From Blastomussa wellsi (lineage: Eukaryota > Cnidaria > Anthozoa > Scleractinia > Plerogyridae): a DNA stretch of 64,000 nt. The notes beneath the pieces are model-generated. The model saw nothing but the letters and a program-made list of their open reading frames with translations, was not told the origin of the DNA and did no database searches. Below, one piece after another: positions 46,105 through 64,000 of this stretch. Each line of letters opens with the position of its first letter. Within the stretch, counting starts at the first letter, position 1. Location: NCBI GenBank assembly GCA_947652115.1, contig OX393568.1, positions 23,169,463-23,233,462 on the forward strand, given 5' to 3'. Both the position numbers and the translations under genes were made by a program.

Positions 46105-46218
46105 ATGGCTGCCGCTTCTTCACGTTTTCAAAATGTCTGAGAAGAAGATTTCGACAGTTTACTGCTCGAGGCTGTTCCAGAAAAGACAAAGTCGCCACAA
46201 CTAGTAGATTTATACTAA
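46105..46218 (+). pseudogene. Relic of a first exon of a Crypton/ZMYM-type gene, with in-frame stop
   Basis: The plus-strand frame starts ATG GCT GCC GCT at 46105, reads MAAASSRFQNV, meets TGA at 46138, then continues EEDFDSLLLEAVPEKTKSPQ before a TAA at 46216. An N-terminus of this style (MAA-x-SRF, then S-E-E-x-x-x-x-LL, then A-x-P-x-N/K-TK) is one that I recall from cnidarian KIAA1958/ZMYM/QRICH1-like (Crypton-derived, DUF3504) proteins. The stop and the inverted-repeat element starting at 46219 indicate a dead fragment. The family call is from memory and weak. Confidence 0.35.
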
Positions 46219-46319
46219 AACAATTAGATTATTCTCTCTCAATTTCTATGTGTGATAGTTGACTCGGACTGCGCCCAACTATCACACAATAGAAATCTTG
46301 AGCTCATAATCTAATTGTT
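46219..46319. mobile_element. Short inverted-repeat element (hairpin)
   Basis: AACAATTAGATTATTCTCTC, then AATTTCTATGTGTGATAGTTG, is repeated inverted as CAACTATCACACAATAGAAAT, broken for length here, ending TAATCTAATTGTT. About 101 bp with a 13-bp loop. It directly follows the pseudogene relic. Confidence 0.8.
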
Positions 46320-46432
46320 AAATAGAAAACAAACATAACCTCCACATCACAACATGCATTTCAACAGTGTCCGAGAGGAACGTCGATGAGGGGGGAGGGA
46401 TTTTGAAGCCCACTATTACTGTTTCCATTCAT

Positions 46433-46895
46433 CCCCAGAGCCACTTGTCCTTCTTAGCTGGTTGAGCCTGTGCACGAGGAAGAAGTGGCTCTCAGTGGGG
46501 ACAAAATATTTGATTGTCAATGGCTATTATTTAACAAAGGGGGTCCAATCACATCAGCCATTTTAAAGGAGCTGTATCATGGTTTGTAGCCTATTTTTTT
46601 CAAAATGGTCATTTGTAATCTGTCTCAATCTTCTCCATTCGTAACCATCCTTGCTCCTCTTTGTTTTACTTTCACCTCTTTGGTGTTTTTCTTCGTTAGT
46701 AAACTACTGTATTGGTTTCCTTCATAATTCAAAATATCATGACATAGCACCTTTAAAATCCCTTTGTCATGAGATAGTTTAAAACAGTTGATTTGATTGT
46801 ACACCCTTGGTTTGATTCTAGCCAATCAAATCATGTGTCCCCAGAGACACTTGTTCCTCATGCACAGGTCCAGCCGGCTAAGAGGGACAAGTGGA
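46433..46895. mobile_element. Composite repeat with outer inverted ends and an inner TTAA-flanked MITE
   Basis: The outer ends match each other inverted: CCACTTGTCCTTCTTAGCTG with GTGCACGAGGA (46442-46485) against GTTCCTCATGCACAGG with GGCTAAGAGGGACAAGTGG (46850-46895). Inside, TTTTAAAGGAGCTGTATCAT at about 46562 and the inverse ATGACATAGCACCTTTAAAA at about 46740-46759 delimit a second element with TTAA at each edge. The inner part is related to 30070-30180 and 56360-56720, and the right outer part to 31040-31150. Confidence 0.7.
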
Positions 46896-47803
46896 GCTTG
46901 TTTTTAATTTGGAGACTTCACAACTGACCCGATGTTGATTCCTCAGGAGGAAACTATCAGACTAGAAACAAGCTGTCCCTGACAGTTTAAAAACTCAAAA
47001 ATCAGGCTGAAAAATCAGCTGACACCACTATACATGTATGTATAAACCTTCCATGCCCAATATGAACAAACATAAGTATCAAACCCGGTTCCATGAGACT
47101 CTTTATCCCCAATCCCAAACCCAAAACTGCTTTTAACGCACCATTTTTAGGCTAACAATGTGTGAAGTAACCATTCTTATTTAAAATTAGTACTTGAAGG
47201 AGGTTGGTTCAAACTTCTCGATCGCGCGATCAACTGAGCGAGGAACAACTGAATCATTCAAACCTTACCACTCGTCTTCCGATAGATATATTCATCTCCA
47301 CCTGTGATAAAATCAACCTTTAAAATGTAACGCTAACACAGCAGAAAATTCCGGTTTCTGTCGTTTAGTTTGCCTGGTGTTTGCAAACTCAGCAGGTTCG
47401 TTTTGACCAGCGGTTAAGAGAGAAGAGCGGAAATCCTTCCATTGCTCGTCATGAAATGTCTTCTTCGGCTTTACAGCAGGGAAGGGAATCTCCGATCTGT
47501 GACCCGTTCATATAAATCCCGATAAGGACAGTTCGCAAGTGACAGAAAATTGAAAAAGAAATGCATATAATTTCAACACAGTTCGTTTTTATTTCATCAT
47601 GTCATGCAACTTCCGGTTTCCAGAAATAGAGTCATGCTAATGTACTAGAGCCCAGTCTTCGAGTCATTCCACGGAATTAATCATGGCGACTCGGTGATAT
47701 TTTCTTGATCCTCAGCGTATTTTATTTCGTCATTTTCGCCGGAGTGAAAGCAACAAATTTCCCCTGTTACGAATACTGTTAGTGTTAGATCGATCATTTA
47801 GTT
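46896..47803. other. Upstream region shared by the ankyrin and kinase genes
   Basis: The kinase reads rightward from 47804 and the ankyrin gene leftward, so the promoter of the kinase and possibly the missing first exon of the ankyrin gene lie here. I see no clear promoter element and no convincing exon. Confidence 0.4.
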
Positions 47804-55268
<7,465 letters not shown>

Positions 55269-56359
55269 CTGTTGACAAGAATGAAGTGTCACACTGCTGT
55301 AAAAAATAATTTTAGCCTGAATGTTTACGTTAGTCTTAGAGTGTGTATTTTGACTCCTCACATAAGAGCTCTCTGTAAGATTTTAGGTTTTCATACTGAT
55401 GACGTCACTCATAGCGTGCGATGCCTCTGATTGGTTGTTGGTCGGTTAGAAATTTTCCCGCCAAAGAAACGACCAATCAGAGACATAATACGATATCTTG
55501 GCTCAGATCTCAGACTTGAGACGCGTTTATATGGAGAAATTGTTGTCCCTTGTAAAAGGCTTACCCTCCAATTCATACCGACTCGCCTCGGGCAAGAGAG
55601 CTTTTCAGACGTGTCATTATAAATAGCTGCGAAGCGTTTATATAAGAAATTACAAAATTGGCTTGGTGAAGGGGAGGGGTGGGCAAGGTGACCCTGAGGG
55701 ACAAGCCATCCTTTTTTCATGTAAACACAATGGCTATTATTAGCTCACCTGCCAGGCAGAATTCTGCACGTTCAGGGCTTGCGTAAAACCGGAAGATCCA
55801 AGTTTTGGCTCGGTTAGCAAAAACAACTTTTTCTATTATAAAAGCTAGACACAACATGACTCGGGGGAGAGAGTAACCTTCATACATACGAGCCGGCCCT
55901 AATGTGGATAAACTTTTTAATCTCAGGCAGAATCAATCCAAACTACTAGGGTTTCCAATTTGCACATGATATAAAAGAAGTCAAGTTAAAGTGTTAAAAT
56001 AGCTGGAATATTTATGACGTATTTCGTGGCCATCGTTTTTTGTATAATGCGTTTATATATCTCTGTATGTTTCGTCAAAATGTATCTACTACCTTTCGGA
56101 AAGGTGGATTATCATATCTAAAAATAAAACAATAAAACATGAATTCTTCACCTAAAAGAATCGAGTTAGCGTTAGCTGGTACACGTGTCCTAGCAAGCAT
56201 TTTTCCCAGGTTGAGCTGAGCCTAGTGGTTGCCATGTAACGCCGAGTGTTCTCGCTGTCTTCAATTACCCTGAGGATAGGAATTATTAGGAAATTTTTCA
56301 TGATGTATGTATGCACTTCAAATATTACACAGTTTTCATCTTATCTTGCTCTGGTCAGT

Positions 56360-56720
56360 TTAAAGGAGGTCTGTCACGGATGACAAGGAAGGTTCACCAA
56401 AAATTTTTCAAGTTTGTCAATGTTTAATATTTCCATTCTTTTCAATCCTGCTCATTCGAAGCCATACTTGTTTCTTCTCAGTTTGTTGCTATATCTTTGG
56501 TGTTTTTCGTCCTTGGTTAGCCTGTGAACAGGCTCTGTAGTGAGGAAAATTTCGGCGACCAAAGGAAGCCGAATTTGCGAGCGTGATCTGAGGTAGAGTT
56601 CTCGCGCGTTTTCCTTTTCTCAAGGCTACGCTCGGCTCGCTGGGGAGCCTGTTCGCAGACTAGTCCTAAGTAAACTATTATTTCAAGCTTTCCTTTAATT
56701 TGAAGGCAATTTTATACATT
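56360..56720. mobile_element. TTAA-type MITE interrupted by a TAGCCTG element
   Basis: The host repeat starts TTAA-AGGAGGTCTGTCACGG at 56360 and shares blocks with 46564-46760 and 30070-30180 (TTTCAATCCTG, TTGGTGTTTTTCGTCC, AAGTAAACTATTATTTCA). It is split at 56518-56662 by a 145-bp element starting TAGCCTGTGAACAGGCTC and ending GAGCCTGTTCGCAGACTA. That insert is flanked by a 9-bp duplication, GTCCTTGGT (56509-56517) and GTCCTAAGT (56663-56671), 7 of 9 identical. Confidence 0.75.
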
Positions 56721-57189
56721 ACCAAAGGCGACTTTTATGGCGACTAAGCACAATCTCGACTTTCAGTTCAATTGCAGTGAGGCACGCAATGCGTATTAAG
56801 ACACTCGTCAGCTATGAAATATTGTCTTGGTGTTGTACCAAATTTTTGAAACCTATTAATAAGAATTGATATTTTGTGCCTTTCTTTGATAGAATTAATT
56901 GAATTGATGTTAATATTTGTTCGTCTCTCTGAAACTTGCGGTCATGTTTCAGTTGGATCTGATACGATTTCATTTATGAATTTTTATTCAATAAATCAAT
57001 TGTATCTATGACTGCTGTTATTCTTGGCGTCAATAAAAGTTTGCAGGACACACACTGTTGTTTTTTATGTTTTGGTTGTTTGTTTCAGCTGTTTGTTTCT
57101 TGATAAGACAACTTCAATCAGTTGCCGAACTGTGCCCAGTTGTGAAAAGTGGATAAATCGTTATCCAATATAAACAAACTACGCTATCC

Positions 57190-57286
57190 ACTGGATAGTA
57201 GCCTGCGACAGCAGACAATTCTTTGGGCTCTCGTTTCGTGAAACCAGAGCCGAAATAATCGTCTGCTCTCGCAGGCTACTGGATGG
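57190..57286. mobile_element. Short TAGCCTG-family element with 8-9 bp target duplication
   Basis: TAGCCTGCGACAGCAGAC at 57199 and the inverse GTCTGCTCTCGCAGGCTA ending at 57278 bound an 80-bp element with inner GGCTCTCGTTTCG/ CGAAAC-type pairing. Flanks are CTGGATAG (57191-57198) and CTGGATGG (57279-57286). It is a third member of the family seen at 2908 and 56518. Confidence 0.75.
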
Positions 57287-57623
57287 GGATTTACGCGAGT
57301 TTAACCTTCAAGATCAAAACGAATGCAAGAAACACATTCTCTACGGCACGACGGCTCTGTGAAAATAATTCCACATCATGTCTGGCGCGACGCTAGACAA
57401 AGACAAAGACAAATATGAAAACAACAACACAAGCTATCAATGGCTATACCTGCTATACTCTGAGAGCGAGTACACGCTTGAAAATTCAAATTTGCAAGCG
57501 CGATGTTCGCAATCAAAGATCGTTTTCTTCTTGCTGTCGCAGACTCGTACCCAGTCGCTATTTATGGTTCGGGGAATGAGAGAGCATTGGATACTAGCGA
57601 AGAACTGAGGCGCCGGGGTTATT

Positions 57624-57795
57624 ATGGGTTCAGGGAATGAGAGCATTGGATACTAGGGAAAAACTGAGGCGCGCGGGGTGTCATGGGAAGGGTCGAAGGG
57701 AAAATAGCTGTATTTTCCCTTCGACCCTTCCCATGACATCCCGCGCGCCTCAGTTTTTCTCTAGTATCCAATGCTCTCTCATTCCCTGAACCCAT
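57624..57795. repeat. Near-perfect 172-bp hairpin
   Basis: ATGGGTTCAGGGAATGAGAG, then CATTGGATACTAG, an AAAAACTGAGGCGCGCGGG block and GTCATGGGAAGGGTCGAAGG, is repeated inverted to 57795 with only a 2-base gap and two single changes over about 82 bp. The loop is a few bases. A diverged third copy of the left arm lies at 57562-57616. No ORF. Confidence 0.9.
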
Positions 57796-58515
57796 ATGTC
57801 AGCTTTTCTTAGACGTTCCCTCCCTCCCGTTTTTCCTCGGGGGGTGGGTACAGCTACACGTAGGCTACTCAAAACGTTGATACCTTCAACTAAAGAGGAC
57901 TACAAGTATGAAACCTTGTTAAAATATTAAATAGTTACAGATATTACGTACTTTTAAGGAAAGTCTTAAGAGTAAGTGGTTTAGTGGTTTAGAATTTCAG
58001 AATTTATTACATCACAAAATCACGAGCGCATTCAGCGACGCCCACTCGATTCTACAGTCATTGAGTCGTGTTTCACCGACACATTAGTTTGTCAACTGCA
58101 TGAGGGAGGCTCAGTAAATGCTGGCATAACAATATAAGTTTCGACACAGTTATTTTCTCACGATTGACTGTGTGAGTTAAATTTAGAGCTCGTTTATGCG
58201 TGGTGCATGTGCGCCCGATCCAGCAATGATATCTTGAGGAAATATCAAACTTACAGAATTGCCGTATGGCCTCCAGTCAATTTATTTTCTCTGGTCGTAG
58301 TTGACCGACAACAAGGGACTTGGAAATCTTAATTATTTATAAAAGTTTGTAGCTGTTTTAAGCAGTGTTAAGACACTCTTTGATGAACATGCTCGCAGTC
58401 TATGAAGAATATTCAGGAGTAACGTTAACTATATATTTCTAGATATCGGTGGGGATAATGTATTTTTAATTCGAAATCTTTAACGGTATTCAATATTCAA
58501 TGCGACTTATTTATA

Positions 58516-58670
58516 GCCCAATTTTGATATCTTAAAATTCAGTCTAAAACAATAGACATCACTATACGAAGCTCTGGGAAATATACCCCACAAACTCTAT
58601 GGTTTATTCGACGGAACCTCGTGCTGAGGTCTTTTGTTTTAGGATGAATTTCAAAATATCGAAATTGGAC
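58516..58670. mobile_element. Intact copy of the CCAATTTxGATAT MITE
   Basis: GCCCAATTTTGATATCTTAA at 58516 and the inverse CAAAATATCGAAATTGGAC ending at 58670 bound a 155-bp element with TA on the left. It is the uninterrupted relative of the split element at 28680-29294. Confidence 0.8.
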
Positions 58671-60570
58671 TTTTAACACTTTTAGTACTGAGATTAGCAT
58701 AAAGATGACAGATTGAGGAAGTAGACAAGGTATGTTTTGATCACTTTACCGATAAAGGTATCCTTAAGAGAGCTATAATTCATGCACATTAAATATATTT
58801 TAAATAACGTGTCTTATTCTATGGACAATTCAGTAATTTTAAATTTATGTTCGAGAATTAGACTTGATTCGTACCGCTGCCTGCAGCTAAATTACCTTGG
58901 AAAAAAGACATCTATCCACTGCCTTCATTTTTTAGTCCCTTATCTATCGATGATAACAGACTCAGTCGCTAATTTGAATATCACCTGGAACAAGCATTTT
59001 ACAACTTATATTGAGATGCCGGAGTGAATTTTCATTCAATATCAGATATTTACCGATCAGAGAAAGTCAGTTGCTATCAGTCTTGTATCGCCAGAAACTG
59101 AGCTGACTTGGCATACAAGTTTGCTTTCGCACATGATCCAACAAGAGGTTTCAAAATTGGGGTGGGCCGTAGTTGGCGGTTGCACTTTAGGCGGATATAA
59201 AGGGAAGCTAGGTAGGTGTATTCCAGAAAAGTTTTACGTTATCAGTTCTATAACAGGTATACTAGACTGCACTGTTTGTCACCTCAGTAAAATGGCTACC
59301 CTTCGTCGAGCGTTGGAAAATGTTAGTTGGCTGACTTCGAATCTGAGTATAAACGAGAATACCATGCTAAATCTGATAAAGGAATCTCAGGAAATGTACA
59401 GAAGTAAAGAAAATCGTGTAATACGCTTATTTAGAGAGGAACACAGCTTGCAGGCGAGATGGATTATAGCATGATATTTGCAGGAAAAACTTTGTTGTCT
59501 ACAAACCACCAACCCCGGCGTGAATTTGAAGCAACAGCGGCATAATCGGTGAATTGTGCCCGACCCGACTGCAGTCTAAATCAATCAACGTTTTAACTGA
59601 GATGAAAATTAATGGCAAAATTATAGAAAAGTCGTATAAAAAGACAAAACATAACTAAAATTCATATACACTGATTCGATATTACGTCTAAATAAAACAC
59701 AAAACTTTCGCCGTGGTGGTCACAGGTCAGAAACTGGGTATTAAAAAATACTTCCTAGATGCCAGCTTTCTTGGCAGAACATGACATTGAAGGAATTGTG
59801 AGTATACCAACAATTGCAATGTTTGCTAACCAAGTTTTCCTTCCTTTCCAGGGCTGTGCCTAAGTTCAAAATGCTGATGATCTAATGAACTGAGTTTTGC
59901 ATGGTGAGTACCTTGTTATACGTTTTCTAGATGCGTGCAATAAAACTATTTCGTTGTTATATATACTCATGATATACTGCATAATTTTACCTCGTTATAC
60001 AATCATCAGTTCTACTCTTGTCAGTTCTCAATATTTGGTACTCGACTTGAGGCTTCGGCTGAATTTTGAGCTGGGTTCGATTTCTACTATACGTGTACGT
60101 GCAATATTTTCAATTTTTTCATTTTCTTGCATGCTTGTAGTCCAAGATTTATGCATATCCATTTTTTTCCTTCCACTACTTCAGAATTTATCAATTTCAT
60201 TTCCATAACGGAAAAATGCGGGTTGCATTTTTTTGGTTATCGTATCTTATCTCAGAACGTTAGGAAACTTAACTTCCACACTATATGAATTTCTCTTTTA
60301 AAATTTCTGTGAGATACTTTAGCACTAAAAGTCGGATTAATTAAGCAATAGAGGACATTTTCCGTGTTTACATAGCCTCATCTAAACACGAGGGGGTTTG
60401 GGAGAATTCGAGACAGTTATACAAACCCGAGGCGTTTTCGAGCGTTTACATAACTTTCGAGAAAAAAAAAACAGTTCCAATTTAGAAATGCTGGTTTTTA
60501 AGGAGGGAGAAAACCCCAATCGGAGCGAGGAGAGAACCAAAACTCAACCCTTCTATGGTGCCGGCCAAGC

Positions 60571-60630
60571 TAGAATCGAACAAGGGACAATTTGGCGGAA
60601 GGCGCGCGCTTTCACCATTGCGCCACACTC
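60571..60630 (-). repeat. tRNA-like SINE head
   Basis: On the minus strand GTGTGGCGCAATGGTGAAAG (A box) is followed by TTGTTCGATTCTAGC (B box), the layout of a tRNA-derived SINE promoter. There is no clean acceptor-stem pairing, so I do not call it a tRNA gene. Confidence 0.5.
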
Positions 60631-60940
60631 ATTAACTCTTTCATTCCCAGGCCCCTGGGGCGAAATTTAAGACAATTAAAGGCTCACCTCCCAAAATACT
60701 CATAAGTCTCTCAACAATTGACATACCAACACAAATAAGGTACCAAATTAAAGTTTAAATGTTTCTCTTTAATAATACATCATTTTGGTTACTGTCTTAC
60801 AATCATGGTTTTTAATAATATTTTAATAATATTGATAAAAAATATTTCATTATCGTGAAAAATTTCTTTTTTTAACTTTTAAAGCTTATCGCAACACCCA
60901 AATGTTCAAAATGAAGGGGGAAAGCTTCTGAAATGTTAGT

Positions 60941-62947
60941 TTATCTCCAAAACTCAACCTTAGTATGATAATCTTGCCAGCAGTTGTGATCCTTCTGGAT
61001 GCACAAGAATACATTACACACCCCACAAAATATGCTCGGGCGTGGCACATATGGAACTGGGGGTGTCCTTTCCCTAGGAACATCTTTGAATTCATTCTCA
61101 TGAGATTTTCTAATTCTTTTGCTGCAAACAACACAATTTCCCCTATTTGGGAGCATTTCAGGCATATGTACACCCACATTCTGGAGTCTTAGCTCCTCGT
61201 TTCTTGGTGCATTTGAGGCCTTTGCTTGGGTGCGGGAGTTTCCTATAAGCCCTTCAGCTAACTCATATCTGAAGTCCAAGGCAACCCTCCCAGGTCTGTT
61301 TGTTCCCTCCCTTTCATGGCATTCAATTACAAAAGCATTGTGAATTGCCACCTCCACCTCATGAAAAAGAATACGACGGTACCATTTCACTGTTTTCCTG
61401 ATACAAGTGTAGTACCGGAGCATTTGATCTGCTTGATCAACTCCGCCCATGTAACTATTATAATCTTTCAACAGTGGAGGGCAAGGCACATCTCCGCTTC
61501 CCCCTCCCTCTCCTGCCCCCCTACGCCTAACAACCCTTGCCTCAGCATTTGCCCGTAGTGGAAATTCAGGGGAGTGAATGGTAGACAAGAAGTATACAGC
61601 TTTATTGTCTAACCAAGCAACAGCAAGGAGGGGCCCACTCGTTCGCCACTGGTATGTGCCCCTAGCTAACCCTCTTGTTCCCTCAAAGACAATTTCTTTT
61701 GGGAAATTCTTTCTTGAACCTTTGATGGTTCCACAAGCATAAATTTTCTTGTCATACAAGTACTGATAAAGATCCACACTGGTGTAGAAATTATCAGTGT
61801 ACAAATGATGACCATAATCCTGTAACCCTGCACACAGCTCTTTAACCACCCTTGTGGCCAAACCCACCTCTGCCCTTTCCCCTGGGTTTCTCCCAATATA
61901 CAGCTGTTGTCTGTAAATATATTTACTCTCTGAATCAGCTAAGACCCAAACCTTTATGCCAAAACGGATTGGCTTACTAGCGATGAATTGTCGAAATGAA
62001 AGGCGCCCCCTCCAGGGAATCATACATTCATCAATTGATATGTTTTTGTGGAGATCATAAGCATTTTCGAAGTTAGGAAAGATCAGTTCTAGAAATGGCC
62101 TTATTCTGTGCAGTTTGTCATGTCCAGGTTGACCTGCGGGAACAATGACTGAATCATCAGAGACATGTAAATACCGTAAGATTTGAAAGAACCTATTTCT
62201 AGACATAACTTGGGCAAAGGATGGTACATTGGTCAACCATTTCTTCTGCCAGTACATTTGAGCCTCTGGTAGTTTGACAATTCCCATGGCAATGTTTAGA
62301 CCAAAAAATGCCTTCAGCTCCTCCAAGGTAACATCTTTCCAACTTCCACCATCAGTACCAGTGGCTCTTTTTCTTTGGGCATTCAAATTAGTCATTGTCA
62401 AGATCAAATTCCACACATTATTGTCAAAGAACAGTTCAAAGTACTCTAATGCACTGGCCTGTCTTCCTCTTTCACCTCTTCGTGTTGGTCCAACACTGCT
62501 AGTAAAGTTTTTCAAATTTCTCCTTGTTTGTTCCTCTGACCAAACATACTGTTGGCCGCCATCTTGGATTCTAGCTCCACGAGGTCCTCTAGCTCCCCTC
62601 GCTCTCCTGGCCCCTCTTCGGCCTCTGATACCACGATTTCGCCCACGTGCATTGTCAATACGTTGGCGAAGTTGTCTTGACCTCTCTTGTCGCTCATTTC
62701 GCACAAATTCACTGCGATCCAGTTCAGATTCACTCGTAGACTCGTTCTCTTCTTCCAATGAAGAAGGACTCTCGTCAGAAATGTCCCGATTTCCAACTGA
62801 ATTTTCAGGAAACACGGCCCTTTCGCCATCATCATCGATTTCAGAGCCAGATGAATCATAATCGATCTGAGTATTGTCATCGTCTCCTTCCAGCAACTCT
62901 AAAACCTCTTCTGTTGTAAAAATCCTTCGCTCTCTCACAGCCGCCAT
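60941..62947 (-). CDS. PiggyBac-type transposase, PGBD4-like, intact ORF
   Basis: A single-exon 668-residue protein from the ATG at 62947 (MAAVRERR); six more upstream codons are open but start with TTG. The acidic N-terminus (FTTEEVLELLEGDDDN and a run of D, E and S) is followed by an RG-rich stretch (about 95-130). The DDE_Tnp_1_7 core carries the three catalytic aspartates of the DDD triad: ISIDECMIPWRGR (D306), HLYTDNFYTS (D385) and YMGGVDQADQM (D504). The C-terminus has a cysteine-rich zinc finger (CVVC ... IFCGVC ... FLC ... HNC) that binds terminal repeats in active elements. All catalytic residues are kept and there is no stop or frameshift, so it could be a recently active transposon or a domesticated gene. 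I could not identify matching terminal repeats with TTAA around it. Confidence 0.93.
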   Translation of the reverse strand: MAAVRERRIFTTEEVLELLEGDDDNTQIDYDSSGSEIDDDGERAVFPENSVGNRDISDESPSSLEEENESTSESELDRSEFVRNERQERSRQLRQRIDNARGRNRGIRGRRGARRARGARGPRGARIQDGGQQYVWSEEQTRRNLKNFTSSVGPTRRGERGRQASALEYFELFFDNNVWNLILTMTNLNAQRKRATGTDGGSWKDVTLEELKAFFGLNIAMGIVKLPEAQMYWQKKWLTNVPSFAQVMSRNRFFQILRYLHVSDDSVIVPAGQPGHDKLHRIRPFLELIFPNFENAYDLHKNISIDECMIPWRGRLSFRQFIASKPIRFGIKVWVLADSESKYIYRQQLYIGRNPGERAEVGLATRVVKELCAGLQDYGHHLYTDNFYTSVDLYQYLYDKKIYACGTIKGSRKNFPKEIVFEGTRGLARGTYQWRTSGPLLAVAWLDNKAVYFLSTIHSPEFPLRANAEARVVRRRGAGEGGGSGDVPCPPLLKDYNSYMGGVDQADQMLRYYTCIRKTVKWYRRILFHEVEVAIHNAFVIECHEREGTNRPGRVALDFRYELAEGLIGNSRTQAKASNAPRNEELRLQNVGVHMPEMLPNRGNCVVCSKRIRKSHENEFKDVPRERTPPVPYVPRPSIFCGVCNVFLCIQKDHNCWQDYHTKVEFWR

Positions 62948-62965
62948 TTTTAAATATCCCAGCAA

Positions 62966-64000
62966 CGTGTAAAATCATTCGAAAACAAGGGAAAGCACGG
63001 CAAAAAGTCGAAAAACACGCGTCGAAAAGTGAAGGATTTGTGAAGAAATGGCTTCTTCTTCGTTATTTAGTACCCAGACCCCCTGACAGTGGAAACTGGG
63101 GACAGGAACGCCTTGCACATTCTGACCTGGGTCAAAGTAGCCCTGCAGGGCTACCTGGTAAGGAAAGGGTTCGGCTGATATAGATGTCGCCATAATTAAG
63201 TGCACTCTTATTGAGCTTTAGGTTAGCGCTAACTTGAACCGATTTCCTGCAAGAAACAATCCATCGCTTGGTAGGCCCGAAGAAGAAAAGAAAAAGCGAA
63301 CCGCGTGAGAAATTGAAGACAAGCCATCTCAAAACTAGGGTGCGATATGATATGATTAACATCTTTATATGATTTTTTGCAGTGAGGCTGCCAGTGAGGG
63401 CTTACCTGCTATTACGTCCAACCATATGTAAAGACTCGTGATCTATAGATTTTCAGGAACTTTTGGCGGAAACCGGATAGTAGCTTTTATGCTCAGCGCT
63501 TTTTCGCTTGCGATTGTTGCTAATTTAAAACGGTCGATGTCATTTTAGCGACACCTTTTAGCTGTTGTCAATTTTTTTTTTCTTCACACAAAAAGGGAAA
63601 ATTGTAAGTCCAAAACCAACAACCAACCCGGAACTTCTGGCATGCCAGCAGCCCTACCTCACCAGTACCAGGTTAATCCACCAAATAAATCCATGCAAAA
63701 ATTAATTATAAAAGATAACTTTAATCTATTTTTAATACTTATAGTATTGCCCTAGCAATACGGCCCCATGTCCCACTTGGGGTTATAAGTAATGATGATT
63801 GCCCTAGCCAACAACTAAAAGCTAACAGCAAGCACAAATAAAAGCTATTGCAGTCTACTGAGCACCGCACCAGGGCCGTACCTATGATTTTTTGTCTGCG
63901 GCCGCAAACTCCGCACACCTTCACTTCCTACAAGGAATAGCCCAACAAAATCAAACACTATGTTTTACTGGCGGGGGCTTTTTGAAAGTGTCAGTGGACT
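62966..64000. other. Right-edge stretch, upstream of the transposase
   Basis: About 1 kb with no gene seen. A TAGCCCTGCAGGGCTA palindrome lies at about 63138-63153. If the transposase belongs to a mobile element, its 5' terminal repeat should lie here; I did not find one. Confidence 0.4.

Larger units (their letters stand above)
55269..60940. other. Intergenic stretch between the kinase and the piggyBac ORF
   Basis: No gene seen. It holds the kinase 3' end (AATAAA-type signals cluster near 56120-56140, but none is assigned), four repeat elements listed separately and a tRNA-like SINE piece. The frame at 59121-59474 (117 residues) has no recognisable domain and no repeat landmarks; I leave it uncalled. 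Confidence 0.5.

Noticed and set aside
59121..59474. A 117-residue plus-strand protein gene
   Set aside because: No recognisable domain, no neighbouring exon and no conservation that can be judged from the sequence; could be a chance frame.
60634..63676. TTAA sites at 60634 and 63673 as the ends of the piggyBac element
   Set aside because: The sequences next to them are not inverted repeats of each other.

Overview
The window looks like nuclear DNA of a cnidarian, most likely a hexacoral such as a stony coral. Genes have GT-AG introns, coding density is low, the sequence is AT-rich, and non-coding DNA is full of short inverted-repeat elements. The main gene content is a family of intronless rhodopsin-like receptors of a kind expanded in cnidarians. 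The species cannot be named from the sequence alone.

Layout, left to right. Positions 1-1800 hold the 5' part of a minus-strand retroelement (Gag-like ORF with a zinc knuckle, then a DIRS-type reverse transcriptase cut by the window edge). It lies in an intron of, or just upstream of, the visible exons of MAN2C1, the cytosolic alpha-mannosidase; its last seven exons run on the plus strand from 2032 to 10381. The last MAN2C1 intron (4.7 kb) contains a complete intronless GPCR gene on the same strand. That receptor is the first of five related intronless class A GPCR genes spread about every 6-8 kb over the first 36 kb (7045, 14596, 20291 on the minus strand, 26480, 34285). All five share WP(F/L)G in extracellular loop 1, E-R-(Y/F/H) in place of DRY, C-x-x-P-R-G in TM6 without the usual tryptophan, and K-H-x-x-N-P-x-I-L in TM7 without the usual NPxxY tyrosine.

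From 41298 to about 45939 the minus strand encodes a protein of about 41 ankyrin repeats, 36 of them essentially in one 3.9 kb exon. The next gene on the plus strand, diverging from it, has ten coding exons (47804-55268) for a MAPKAP kinase 2/3-like kinase of 352 residues. The right end (60941-62947, minus) carries an intact PGBD4-like piggyBac transposase ORF.

The rest is intron or intergenic DNA. Several non-autonomous element families recur within the window: TAGCCTG-ended elements with 8-9 bp target duplications, TTAA-flanked AGG-ended elements, and TA-flanked elements, one of which has been split by a later insertion related to the retroelement at the left edge. There are also tRNA-derived SINE pieces, a near-perfect 172-bp hairpin and two microsatellites. 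No RNA operons, CRISPR arrays or bacterial features were seen. MAN2C1, the ankyrin protein and the kinase show no obvious shared pathway; only the receptors form a functional cluster.
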